Of a stretch of 57,750 bases of DNA, positions 28,128 through 36,367 are shown in pieces. Source of the DNA: Pseudomonadota bacterium (GTDB lineage Bacteria > Myxococcota_A > Bradymonadia > Bradymonadales > GCA-2716585); the NCBI GenBank assembly GCA_005804885.1, contig SYOX01000038.1:1-57750 (forward strand), written 5' to 3'. A program made the position numbers and the translations under genes. Under the pieces are notes generated by a model. That model worked only from the letters and a program-made list of their open reading frames with translations, ran no database searches and had not been told where the DNA came from. The number at the start of each line of letters is the position of its first letter. Positions within the stretch are counted from its first letter, which is position 1.

Positions 28128-28676
28128 CTACTTCGCGAAGGCCGGCACGGCCAGGATCTTCTGCCAGTACTCCTGGGCTGCCTTCCGGTTGTTGGCCGCG
28201 CCCGAGGGCGGGATCTTGGCCGCGTCCGGGCCCGCCGGGCCGATGGCGATGATCGTGCGCTCGTCGCGGTTGATCGTGATCGTCATGATCCGCTTCTCCC
28301 GCGCCCGCTCCGGCCAGTAGGTCGGGTCGCCGCTCTCCAGGAAGGACTCGCCAGTGCCCAGCGCGTTGGTGATCAGCCCCCGGATGCGCTCGAAGGACTC
28401 CCGGCTGGCCTGCACTGAACGATCCGGCGGCGGCGCGCAGCGCAACACCACGGCCTTGATCCGCCCGGCCGCGTCGGGGACGTACTCGATCTCGTCGAAG
28501 AGGCTGTGCTCCAGCGGGCAGCGCAGCCCCGGGCATACCTCCTCGGCCTGCTCGACCGGCGCGTCGATGGCGATGGTGGCCTTCGCCTGAAGGGAATCGC
28601 CCTTCGGCCCATCCTTGCTCGGACACCCCATGCCGGCCAGCGCCGCCAACATCACGGGAACCATCACGATCCTCAT
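28128..28676 (-). CDS. Lipoprotein of unknown function
   Basis: 182 residues from ATG 28676 (MRIVMVPVMLAALAGMGC), giving a short signal peptide with the lipobox AGMGC. The mature domain has two further cysteines (CPGLRCP near 50) and no motif I recognise. It lies about 40 bp after the metallophosphoesterase gene in the same direction, so the two may be co-transcribed. A TTG at 28691 is an alternative start. Confidence 0.7.
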   Translation of the reverse strand: MRIVMVPVMLAALAGMGCPSKDGPKGDSLQAKATIAIDAPVEQAEEVCPGLRCPLEHSLFDEIEYVPDAAGRIKAVVLRCAPPPDRSVQASRESFERIRGLITNALGTGESFLESGDPTYWPERAREKRIMTITINRDERTIIAIGPAGPDAAKIPPSGAANNRKAAQEYWQKILAVPAFAK

Positions 28677-28715
28677 CGCATCCCCCCCCAAGCGCGCCCA
28701 TCCCCTGCCGCCGAC

Positions 28716-29576
28716 TCACTCGGTCGCCTCTCCGGCCTCCAGCGCGCGCCTGAGCTTGCGCTGGCGCCGAGGGCTGGGGGCCAGCTCGATCGTCGTGCGC
28801 TCATGCAGCGACAGCGACACCCGCGGCCCTGCGGCCAATTCGAAGAAGGACAGCTCCGGCGACGCCCTGATCCGCCACGGCCACGACGCGCTGCCCAGCC
28901 CCCTGGAGACATAGAGCATGCAGGCCTCGTCCAGCGCGTATGCCCCCTGGATGTACTTCATCCCGAAGCGCGCCGCAATCGGCTCGGTCACCCTCGGGAT
29001 GTTGAACTGGAGCCCGTGCGTGTGCCCCGACAGGATGAGGTGACCCCCCGCCTGCGCGACCCTCGGCCCCAGCTCCGGCACGTGGCACAGGACCAGCCGG
29101 AAGCCGTCGGCGTCGACCTCACCGAAGGCCCTCTCGATGTCGTGGTTGCGCGTCACCGCGTCGTCGACGCCGATGACCTGGAGGCTGTGCCCGCGCACCG
29201 TCGTCATCTGCACCGAGCGGTTGCTCAACACCGGGATCGCGTGCCGCTCGAAGGCCCCGAGCGTCGTCCGCGTGCAGGCCCAGTGATCGTGGTTGCCCAG
29301 CGTCGCGAAGACCGGCCCCTCCAGCATCCCCAGCGAGGCCACGCAGGGCGCGATGTCCCGACGCCGGTAGCCGACGTAATCTCCAGTCAATACGGTCAGA
29401 TCCGGCGCCGAGGCGTTGACGTAGACCGCCAGCGCCTCCACGTGCCGGGGCTTGATCCAGCGGCCGAGGTGCACGTCGGTGACGTGCGCGATGCGCATCC
29501 CCTCGGTGCGGTGATCCACGCCGGGGTGTCGCAAGATGTATCGGTTGACCTCCACGCGCTTGAGCGGATTGATCAT
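28716..29576 (-). CDS. Cytosolic metallophosphoesterase (YkuE-like)
   Basis: 286 residues from ATG 29576, preceded by GGAGGT three bases away. All five metallophosphoesterase motifs are visible: HVTDVHLG, LTGDYVG, LGNHDHW, LCHVPEL and LSGHTHGLQ. The last (GHTHGGQ-like) points to the YkuE/UDP-2,3-diacylglucosamine-hydrolase-like branch. The substrate is not known. There is no signal peptide. It is transcribed divergently from the XPB helicase gene, with a 150-bp gap between them. Confidence 0.87.
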   Translation of the reverse strand: MINPLKRVEVNRYILRHPGVDHRTEGMRIAHVTDVHLGRWIKPRHVEALAVYVNASAPDLTVLTGDYVGYRRRDIAPCVASLGMLEGPVFATLGNHDHWACTRTTLGAFERHAIPVLSNRSVQMTTVRGHSLQVIGVDDAVTRNHDIERAFGEVDADGFRLVLCHVPELGPRVAQAGGHLILSGHTHGLQFNIPRVTEPIAARFGMKYIQGAYALDEACMLYVSRGLGSASWPWRIRASPELSFFELAAGPRVSLSLHERTTIELAPSPRRQRKLRRALEAGEATE

Positions 29577-29726
29577 CGGACCTCCAGCCCCTAGAATGCT
29601 CTCTCTCTGGCCGGACCCTCGCTCGGCCCGCAAGAATATGAACACCCACCCCGCGCGCGCCAACCTCGCGCGATCCAGGGACACCAACAAACCCCGCAGC
29701 CGCCAGCGGGGGCGCAGGCCAGCCTC

Positions 29727-31397
29727 GTGTACAAACCCGAAAACCCGCTCATCGTTCAGTCCGACCGCACCATCCTGCTCGAGACGGCCTCGCCGCACTT
29801 CGAACGCGCCCGGGACCAGCTGAGCGTCTTCGCTGAGCTGCTCAAGAGCCCCGAGCACATCCACACCTACCGCCTCTCGTCCCTGAGCCTGTGGAACGCC
29901 GCCGCCCTCGGCCTGAGCGCCGAGGCCATCAAGGACACCCTGCGCGGCCTGAGCAAGTACGCCGTCCCCGACAACATCATCGTCGACGTCGACGACGCCA
30001 TGTCCCGCTACGGCCGCCTCAAGCTCATCCGCGAGGAGGGCCGCCTCTTCCTGATCTCCGAGGACATCATCCTCCTTGAGGAGATCTGGGCCCTGCGCAC
30101 CATGCAGACCTTCCTGCTCGGGCGCGTCGGCCACCGCCTTGAGGTCCGCGCCGACCAGCGCGGCTTCATCAAGCAGGCCCTCATCAAGGTCGGCTACCCC
30201 GTCGACGACCTGGCCGGCTACATGGAGGGCACGCCGCTCGACCTCTCCTTTCGCCAGCAGAGCCTCAGCGGCGAGCCCTTCGGCCTGCGCGACTACCAGG
30301 TCGAGGCCGTCGGCGCCTTCCACGCCAGCGGCTCCGTCCACGGCGGCTCCGGCGTCATCGTCCTGCCCTGCGGCGCCGGCAAGACCGTCGTCGGCATCGG
30401 CGTCATGGAGCGCGTCCGCACCAACACCCTGATCCTGACCACCAACACCACCGCCCTGCGACAGTGGCGCGACGAGATCCTCGACAAGACCACCCTGACC
30501 GCCGATCAGATCGGCGAGTACAGCGGCCACGAGAAGAACATCCAGCCCGTCACCATCACCACCTACCAGATCCTCACCTACCGCAAGAGCAAGGACGGCC
30601 CCTTCGTCCACTTCAACATCTTCGACGAGGGCAACTGGGGCCTGATCATCTACGATGAGGTCCACCTGCTGCCCGCCCCCGTCTTCCGCGCCGTCGCCAA
30701 CCTCCAGTCCATGCGGCGCCTCGGCCTGACCGCCACCCTCGTGCGCGAGGACGGCAAGGAGGACGAGGTCTTCAGCCTCATCGGCCCCAAGAAGTACGAC
30801 GTCCCCTGGCGCGTCCTCGAAAAACAAGGCTTCATCGCCACCGCCCTGTGCACCGAGATCCGCGTCCCCTTCACCGACACCGACCTGCGCATGGAGTACG
30901 CCCTGGCCGAGCCTCGCCAGAAGTTCCGGCTCGCCGCCACGAACCCCGGCAAGCTCGCCGTCCTGCGCCGCCTGCTCGAAGAGCACGCCGACGACCGCGT
31001 CCTGATCATCGGGCAGTACCTCGAACAGCTCGACGACGTCGCCAGGCTCCTCAAGGCCCCCATCATCACCGGCCGCACCCCACAGGCCCAGCGCGAGGCC
31101 CTCTACGAGCAGTTCCGCACCGGCGCGCTGCCCCGCCTCGTCGTCTCCAAGGTCGCCAACTTCGCCGTCGACCTGCCCGACGCCAACGTCGCCATCCAGA
31201 TCAGCGGCACCTTCGGCTCCCGACAGGAGGAGGCCCAGCGCCTCGGCCGCGTCCTCCGACCCAAGAAGGACGTCAACACCGCCCGCTTCTACTCCGTCGT
31301 CACCCGCGACTCCGCCGAACAGGACCTCTCCAGCAAGCGGCAGCTCTTCCTCACCGAACAAGGCTACCGCTACGAGATCCTCACCGCCGACCCCTGA
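29727..31397 (+). CDS. XPB/Rad25-family DNA helicase
   Basis: 556 residues from GTG 29727. The N-terminal domain (about 1-180) matches the damage-recognition-like part of bacterial XPB. The SF2 helicase core has FGLRDYQVEAV (Q-motif region), Walker A LPCGAGKT near 214, DEVH near 310 (XPB type rather than DEAH), GLTATLVREDG (motif III) and QEEAQRLGRVLRPK (motif VI). Bacterial XPB enzymes unwind DNA 3'-5' and are linked to nucleotide excision repair, typically with a Bax1-like nuclease that is not next door here. Third codon positions are strongly C-rich. Confidence 0.92.
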   Translation: MYKPENPLIVQSDRTILLETASPHFERARDQLSVFAELLKSPEHIHTYRLSSLSLWNAAALGLSAEAIKDTLRGLSKYAVPDNIIVDVDDAMSRYGRLKLIREEGRLFLISEDIILLEEIWALRTMQTFLLGRVGHRLEVRADQRGFIKQALIKVGYPVDDLAGYMEGTPLDLSFRQQSLSGEPFGLRDYQVEAVGAFHASGSVHGGSGVIVLPCGAGKTVVGIGVMERVRTNTLILTTNTTALRQWRDEILDKTTLTADQIGEYSGHEKNIQPVTITTYQILTYRKSKDGPFVHFNIFDEGNWGLIIYDEVHLLPAPVFRAVANLQSMRRLGLTATLVREDGKEDEVFSLIGPKKYDVPWRVLEKQGFIATALCTEIRVPFTDTDLRMEYALAEPRQKFRLAATNPGKLAVLRRLLEEHADDRVLIIGQYLEQLDDVARLLKAPIITGRTPQAQREALYEQFRTGALPRLVVSKVANFAVDLPDANVAIQISGTFGSRQEEAQRLGRVLRPKKDVNTARFYSVVTRDSAEQDLSSKRQLFLTEQGYRYEILTADP

Positions 31398-31533
31398 AGC
31401 TCAGTCAATCTCAGAGAACCTCAAGGCGCCGCGACCACGAAACTATCCCCCCTCTCTCCAAAATCACCTCTCAAGCCTCGCCCGACAGCCCCGCAGGCGC
31501 CCCCGTCGCTGGGGTCATGATCCCCGAGGGACT

Positions 31534-31548
31534 GTGACAGGTTGTCAC
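31534..31548. promoter_or_regulatory. Palindrome GTGACA-N3-TGTCAC, candidate operator/enhancer
   Basis: A perfect 6-bp-arm palindrome about 140 bp before a lipoprotein gene. It shares TGACA-N3-TGTCA with the site at 10419-10431 upstream of a sigma-54 promoter, suggesting one regulator for both genes. The region 31398-31688 otherwise contains only the sigma-54-like element below. Confidence 0.45.
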
Positions 31549-31620
31549 GGTTTGAGGGCCTCGGCGTGATAATCGCCCGCTGGAGGTCGCCATTGACGGG
31601 GCGCGTCATATACTTGATCC

Positions 31621-31636
31621 TGGCACGCAAGTTGAT
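31621..31636 (+). promoter_or_regulatory. Sigma-54-like promoter with an imperfect -12 element
   Basis: TGGCACG, four bases, then TTGAT. The -24 element is perfect, but the -12 element has A in place of the invariant C. It lies 73 bp downstream of the TGACA palindrome and 53 bp before the ATG at 31689. Spacing resembles the sound promoter at 10591, but the mismatch is at a critical base. Confidence 0.35.
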
Positions 31637-31688
31637 TGCTCATGGCGAGGTGGGGTGCGTTGACACACCCCGAGGCTTGGAGACCACG

Positions 31689-33803
31689 ATGAAGAAGCAC
31701 GACGCCAGGACCACCTACCCGATGCCGCTCTTGCTGGCCGCGATGCTGGCCGCGCTCGTCGCCGGGTGCACGGACGGGGCGCTGTCGGTCGAGGGCAACT
31801 ACGTCGACGGGCGCACGGGCGACTTCTACAACGGCGGCCGCAGCGTCGGCGGGCGGCCAGACGGCCCGGGCGCGCCCGGCCGCGTCGTCGCCGGCGGCGC
31901 CTCCATCGAGGTCTCCTCGCCGCTGCCGGGGACGATCGTCACCACCCCCGCGATCGTGGTCAAGGGCGTGGCGGTCAACGTCGACTCGGTCGTGATCAAC
32001 GGCACCAGCGTCCAGGTCGTCGAGGGCGCCTTCCAGAGCAGCTTCCCGGCCACGGGCGAGGGGCCGCTGGACATCTCGATCGCGTCCGAGAAGCTGCCGA
32101 CGCTGGTCGTGCCCGTGGTGGTCGACCTCAAGCCCCCCGTGCTCCGGGTCGACTCGCCTGCGCGCGGCGCCTTCATGGTCATGGGCCAGCAGGACCGGAT
32201 CACCGTCAAGGGCGCCGCGACGGACGCGGCCACCCAGGTCAAGGAGGTCAAGGTCAACGGCCAGATCGTCACCCTGGCCCCCAACGGCTCCTTCTCCGTC
32301 GAGCTGACCCCCGCCGTCGGCACCAACTTCGTCCAGGTCGACGCCGTCGACGGCGCCGGCAAGACCGCCTCCACCGTCCGCGCGGCCGTCTACGGCCAGT
32401 TCCACGAGTGGGACAGGCCCACCGACGACGCCATCTCCCTGCGCCTGCGCGCTGACGCCATGGGCGTGATCGAGGAGGGCCTCGTCAACTCCCTCGGCGG
32501 CGACCTGCTCTCCAACGTCGACCTCGGCGGCGGCGGCGGCGACTTCGAGGTCCGCGGCATCAGCTACGGCCAGATCAGCCTCGACCTCATCCCCCAGAAC
32601 GGCTACTTCGACACCACCATCCGCATCCACGACATGGTCATCGAGATCGCCACCGAGCAGCGCGTCTTCTTCTTCGACGTCACCATCACCGGCGACATCA
32701 GCGCCGACCCCGCCGAGCTGCGCGGCAAGCTCTACCTGCGCGCCGACGGCGCCGGCGGCGTCTCCATGGACCTGACCGACGTCTCCGTCCAGCTCCACAA
32801 CTTCGACCTCAACCTCGATGGCCTCGTCGGCATCATCGACGGCCTCATCGAGGGCATGGTCGAAGAGCTGGCCACCAACATGCTCCTCGAAGTCCTCAAC
32901 AGCGGCGGCCTCGGCGGCCTGCTCGGCGGCAGCGGCCAGCCCACCCTCGTCGACCTCCTCGGCCAGCAGGCCGAGCTCCAGCTCTACATCACCGAGCTCG
33001 GCATCGACCCCGGCGGCATGACCTTCGTCGCCGACGGCGGCCTCAACTTCAGCCCCAGCCCCCTGGCCCCGCCCTCGCCCGGCACCCTCAAGACCGCCAA
33101 CCCGCCCCCGCCCGGCAACTCCGACGGCGGCCGCATGGTCCGCATGTCGCTCGCGGACGACTTCGTCAACCAGATCCTCGGCGGCGTCTGGCGCTCCGGC
33201 GCCCTGAACATCGACCTCGGCGCCGCGCTCGCTGGCGGCGACGGCGGCCTGCCGCTCCAGCTCAACGCCGGCACCTTCTCCCTGCTCGTCGGCAACGACC
33301 TGCTGACCTACGCCGACGGCCGCGAGACCCCCGTCGGCCTCGTCATGCGACCCCTGCTCCCCCCCGTCGCCCGCATCCAGGACGGCGACCAGATCATGAA
33401 CGTCACCGTCGGCGACATGATGCTGGACTTCTCCCTGGAGCGCGCCGACGGCGCCTCGGTCAAGTGGGCCTCCGTCGCCATCCAGCTCGCCATCGACATC
33501 AAGATCGGCCTCAAGCCCGACGGCGAGCTCGACCTCCAGACCGACATGACCGTCAAGGTCGATCTGGCCGAGGAGCCCCTCTTCGACATCGACGACGCCG
33601 CCCTGGAGCAGATCATCGCCACCATGTTCTCTGGCCTGGCCGATGACCTCGGCGAGGGCGGCGGCATCGGCGGGCTGCTCGGCGGCGGCGGCGGCGGCCT
33701 CTTCGGCGACACCCCCGGCATCGGCATCGGCCAGATGGACGTGCGCGCCGACGGCCAGGCCCGCGACTTCATGTCCTTCTACGTCGACCTCCTGCTCGAG
33801 TAA
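31689..33803 (+). CDS. Large beta-rich lipoprotein with Ig-like and possible BPI/TULIP-like domains
   Basis: 704 residues. The signal peptide carries the lipobox LVAGC. Residues of about 70-235 form two Ig-like/glucodextranase-type modules (IEVSSPLPGTIVTTPAIVV and VLRVDSPARGAFM starts, each ending with a V-D-A or D-I-S-I strand). The remainder holds two similar halves. In each, long amphipathic strands lead to a helix (IIDGLIEGMVEELATNMLL; LEQIIATMFSGLADDLG) and a Gly-rich loop (GGLGGLLGG; GGIGGLLGGGGGGLFG). That pattern resembles lipid-binding BPI/TULIP folds, which is only inference. It is probably outer-membrane anchored. No enzyme motif is visible. Confidence 0.75.
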   Translation: MKKHDARTTYPMPLLLAAMLAALVAGCTDGALSVEGNYVDGRTGDFYNGGRSVGGRPDGPGAPGRVVAGGASIEVSSPLPGTIVTTPAIVVKGVAVNVDSVVINGTSVQVVEGAFQSSFPATGEGPLDISIASEKLPTLVVPVVVDLKPPVLRVDSPARGAFMVMGQQDRITVKGAATDAATQVKEVKVNGQIVTLAPNGSFSVELTPAVGTNFVQVDAVDGAGKTASTVRAAVYGQFHEWDRPTDDAISLRLRADAMGVIEEGLVNSLGGDLLSNVDLGGGGGDFEVRGISYGQISLDLIPQNGYFDTTIRIHDMVIEIATEQRVFFFDVTITGDISADPAELRGKLYLRADGAGGVSMDLTDVSVQLHNFDLNLDGLVGIIDGLIEGMVEELATNMLLEVLNSGGLGGLLGGSGQPTLVDLLGQQAELQLYITELGIDPGGMTFVADGGLNFSPSPLAPPSPGTLKTANPPPPGNSDGGRMVRMSLADDFVNQILGGVWRSGALNIDLGAALAGGDGGLPLQLNAGTFSLLVGNDLLTYADGRETPVGLVMRPLLPPVARIQDGDQIMNVTVGDMMLDFSLERADGASVKWASVAIQLAIDIKIGLKPDGELDLQTDMTVKVDLAEEPLFDIDDAALEQIIATMFSGLADDLGEGGGIGGLLGGGGGGLFGDTPGIGIGQMDVRADGQARDFMSFYVDLLLE

Positions 33804-33806
33804 GCC

Positions 33807-34129
33807 CTGAAGATCATGGGCCTTCCTCGGAGGCCCTCGCGCGCAAGCTCTGAAGATCACACATCTTTTTCAGACGCTCTCGCAAGCTCTGAAGGTCGTT
33901 GATCTTCTTCAGGCGCTCGCGCTCGCTTGATACGGAACCACGCTCAAGCCACTCACATGTTGGGCCACCAGGAAGCCCAGGATGAAAGTGGTTCGAACGT
34001 GTTTCCGTATGAGCCCTGAAGACCGTGGTCCTTCCTCATGCGCCCGTCGTTGGTTAAATTATTGATATTGTTGATGTTGTTTGGGTGGCCCCGCTCGCGT
34101 GGGCCCTTGAGAGCATTGATCTTCTTCGG
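33807..34129. repeat. Five dispersed copies of a 24-nt hairpin-forming repeat
   Basis: Copies start at 33807, 33850, 33889, 34016 and 34106, each 24 nt, built on CTGAAG-(A/G)TC-N4-(A/G)TCTTCNTCAG, with each end able to pair with the other. Flanking bases are also alike (GCGCTCGC or AAGCTCTG). They fill the gap between two convergent genes. Copy 2 (33850-33873) is the best hairpin and has a T5 run in its arm. They may serve as bidirectional terminators or be a REP-like family. Confidence 0.65.
33930..34010. repeat. 81-bp element with 24-bp imperfect terminal inverted repeats
   Basis: Arms 33930-33953 and 33987-34010 match at 20 of 24 positions (each begins ATACGGAA). The 33-nt centre contains a small TGGGC/GCCCA stem. 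It sits between repeat copies 3 and 4. No target duplication is visible. It could be a MITE-like insertion or a structured RNA. Confidence 0.55.
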
Positions 34130-34174
34130 GCGCCCGCGCCTGGAGGGCCGCCCGGTGCCCCGCGCCGATCGCGC

Positions 34175-34951
34175 TCAGAGCGCCGCGTGGCGGTAGGCGT
34201 CTGCGCGCGTCGCGGGCTGGGGGGCGGGCGCGGCGGGCAGGGGCTGGGGGCCTTCAGGGATCTCGGTGGCGATGGGCTCGCCGCTGCGGTAGACGCGCTG
34301 GCCCTGGAGCAGGCCCTGCAGATCCCAGAAGGACCATTGGCCGTGGGGCTTGTCGTCCTGAAAGAGCCCGGAGCTGGCCTGTCGGCCGTTGGGGTGCCAG
34401 AAGGTCCAGACGCCGATCGAGCGGCCCTGGTGGAACCAGCCGGCCTTGTGCCGCGCGCCCGTCTCCCACCACCACGTCCAGGCGCCGTGGCGGCGGTTGT
34501 CCTTGTAGGGCCCCCTGGCCTGAGGGCTGCCGTCCGGGTGGTAGAGCGACCACGGTCCCTCGCGGTGGCCATCGAAGAAGCCCCCCGATTCGATCAGGTG
34601 CCCGTTCGGGGCCCAGCGCCGCCAGAGGCCGTGGGGCTTGCCGTCCCAGTACTCCCCGCGCGAGGCCCGCAGCCCGTTGGGGTGCCAGGTGGTGAAGAGG
34701 CCGTGCTTGCGACCCTGGCGATACCAGCCCTCGGCCCTGCGGTGGCCGTCGGGGTGCCACGCCACGTACTGCCCGTGGCGCTCCTCGCCGCGCTGCTGGC
34801 GGAAGCTCTCCGGGGACCCGTCGGCGTACCAGCCGGAGACGGCGCCGTCGGCCTCGCGCCGCTCGTAGATCAGCAGCGTCCTGCCGGCCAGGGCGGCCGG
34901 CGGCTCCTGCGCCGCTGTCGGGCGCGTCGTTGTGGGGATGATCGAGGGCAT
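34175..34951 (-). CDS. MORN-variant (YwqK-like) repeat protein
   Basis: 258 residues built mostly of 21-24-residue repeats with a G-x-W/Y...NG pattern, e.g. YWDGKPHGLWRRWAPNG, DGHREGPWSLYHPDG and GRSIGVWTFWHPNG, at least seven copies between residues 40 and 225. These MORN-variant repeats are found in proteins annotated as YwqK-type antitoxins, but the family name says little about function. No signal peptide is clear, and no toxin gene is adjacent. The protein is probably a binding scaffold. Confidence 0.75.
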   Translation of the reverse strand: MPSIIPTTTRPTAAQEPPAALAGRTLLIYERREADGAVSGWYADGSPESFRQQRGEERHGQYVAWHPDGHRRAEGWYRQGRKHGLFTTWHPNGLRASRGEYWDGKPHGLWRRWAPNGHLIESGGFFDGHREGPWSLYHPDGSPQARGPYKDNRRHGAWTWWWETGARHKAGWFHQGRSIGVWTFWHPNGRQASSGLFQDDKPHGQWSFWDLQGLLQGQRVYRSGEPIATEIPEGPQPLPAAPAPQPATRADAYRHAAL

Positions 34952-35118
34952 CGGGTACCGCAGATCGACGTCCAGTGCTTCTCAAGCTCTAGCACAACCC
35001 GCGCGGCGGCGCGAGATCCCGCGCCTCGCGCAGCCCCGTGGGCGGGCTCGTCGTGTGGGGCGCTCGCCGTGCGTGGGGCGGTGTCAGGCGCGCGTGGGGC
35101 GAGCGTCGAGCGCAAAGA

Positions 35119-35143
35119 GGTGCCGAGGAGGGGTTGAACCTCC
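35119..35143 (-). other. tRNA 3'-end-like fragment (T arm plus acceptor strand)
   Basis: Read on the minus strand: GGAGG, loop TTCAACC, CCTCC (a perfect 5-bp T stem with a TTCRANY-type loop), then TCGGCAC and C. This is how a tRNA ends, most like tRNA-Leu. No matching 5' half (it would start GTGCCGA) exists within 100 bp, where the oxygenase gene lies instead. It is either a relic left by integration into a tRNA gene or chance. Confidence 0.35.
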
Positions 35144-35166
35144 GACGCCCGGCCTGGCGCCGCGGA

Positions 35167-36267
35167 TCAAGCGCCCTCGTCGGCGCGGAAGGTGTCGAGG
35201 CGGTCGTAGTGGCGGTAGCCGAGCTGGGAGAGCGCCTCGCGCGGGGCCAGGCCGATGTCGACGAGGGTCTTGGTGCCGTAGGTGCCGGCCAGGACCGGCG
35301 GGCTGTAGGCCTTGATCACCTCGGGGGTCTGGAAGGGGGGCAGCGGGAAGAGGATCTGGTGGGCGTGCAGGTGGATGAAGTGGGCCATCGACACCCGCGA
35401 GTAGCCCGGCGCGCGCGGGGCCTTGATGACGTGGGGGGTGGCCAGGAAGGCCCCTCCGGTGAGGATCTCGAGCTGCTGGCCGACCTGGGCCACGACGCAG
35501 CCCTCGGGGGGCTTGCCGGGGACCATCTGGCCCTGAGGGTGGGCCTTGGAGGGGCGCGTGCGCAGGTAGAGGCCGCACTGATCGTCGGGGCGGCCGCAGT
35601 ACTGCCCCTCCGGCGAGATGAAGCGCCCTCCCGGCAGCAAGGTCAGCAGGTTGAAGTCCGTGTGCTCCTCGCCCCAGAGGATGTCGGTCTGGACCTGATC
35701 GGCGTTCAGGGGCAGGTAGCGCAGCGCGCGGGTGACGTGGGAGGCCCCGTAGGCCGCCGCCTCGAAGGTGTAGGGGGCCAGCCCCAGCGCGCGCGCGGCG
35801 CCCCGCAGCAGCGCCAGCCCCACCTCGTGGAGCTGGTGGCCGATGTCGAGGTAGCTGTCCCTGAAGCCCTCGTGGCCCTCGGGCCAGATGTTCGGGGCGT
35901 AGATCTCGGGGTACTCCATCAGGCCCAGCGGGTCGAGGGGCTCGGGGGCGGCGAAGAAGCACTCCTTGAAGTCCGGCTGGCCGCCGGCGATCACGGCCCG
36001 CTCGGTGTTCGGCGGGGTCCAGCCGCGCTGGAACCAGATGTCCGGCCGCGACATCGCCCGCTTCTCGGCCTCGTCGCAGGCCGTGAAGCCCTGGAAATCA
36101 TTGTAGAAAGTGTCCAGCAGCGCCGGGTCGATGCCGTGGTTCCGCAGGTAGATCAGCCCGTAGGTGCCGAAGGCCTGCATGATCGCCTCGGTCGAGCGCG
36201 CCGTGCGCGCCGGGCTGGGGTGGGCGAGGTCTTCGAGGTCGACGATGGGGACCTGGAGATCGGACAT
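35167..36267 (-). CDS. 2-oxoglutarate/Fe(II)-dependent oxygenase, isopenicillin-N-synthase-like
   Basis: 366 residues from ATG 36267 (MSDLQVPIVDL), chosen over an upstream frame extension. The N-terminal DIOX_N part reads VPIVDLEDL...GLIYLRNHGID. The iron site is HTDFNLL (His-x-Asp, near 215) and the distal His in ATPHVIKAP near 285, followed by SRVSMAHF with the Arg-x-Ser that binds 2-oxoglutarate. Such enzymes hydroxylate or cyclise small molecules. The substrate is unknown and no biosynthetic cluster is evident. It runs leftward, about 100 bp after the acyltransferase gene. Confidence 0.88.
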   Translation of the reverse strand: MSDLQVPIVDLEDLAHPSPARTARSTEAIMQAFGTYGLIYLRNHGIDPALLDTFYNDFQGFTACDEAEKRAMSRPDIWFQRGWTPPNTERAVIAGGQPDFKECFFAAPEPLDPLGLMEYPEIYAPNIWPEGHEGFRDSYLDIGHQLHEVGLALLRGAARALGLAPYTFEAAAYGASHVTRALRYLPLNADQVQTDILWGEEHTDFNLLTLLPGGRFISPEGQYCGRPDDQCGLYLRTRPSKAHPQGQMVPGKPPEGCVVAQVGQQLEILTGGAFLATPHVIKAPRAPGYSRVSMAHFIHLHAHQILFPLPPFQTPEVIKAYSPPVLAGTYGTKTLVDIGLAPREALSQLGYRHYDRLDTFRADEGA

Positions 36268-36367
36268 GCTGTGCTCCGGGCTGCAGTGGTGGTCGAGCGG
36301 GCCGGGGCGTCGGCGCGCGGCTTGATCTGTGCCCATAGCAGGTGGCGGGCGGGCGTGACAAGCCCGC

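Noticed and set aside
28716..31361. An 881-residue leftward protein over the XPB helicase gene
   Set aside because: Only the last 286 residues (metallophosphoesterase) are real. The rest is the antisense shadow of the strongly conserved XPB gene.
31621..31636. A confident second sigma-54 promoter
   Set aside because: The -12 element has A where C is nearly invariant, so it is listed only as a weak candidate.
35119..35200. A complete tRNA-Leu gene
   Set aside because: Only the T arm and acceptor 3' strand are present; the D arm, anticodon arm and 5' strand are missing.
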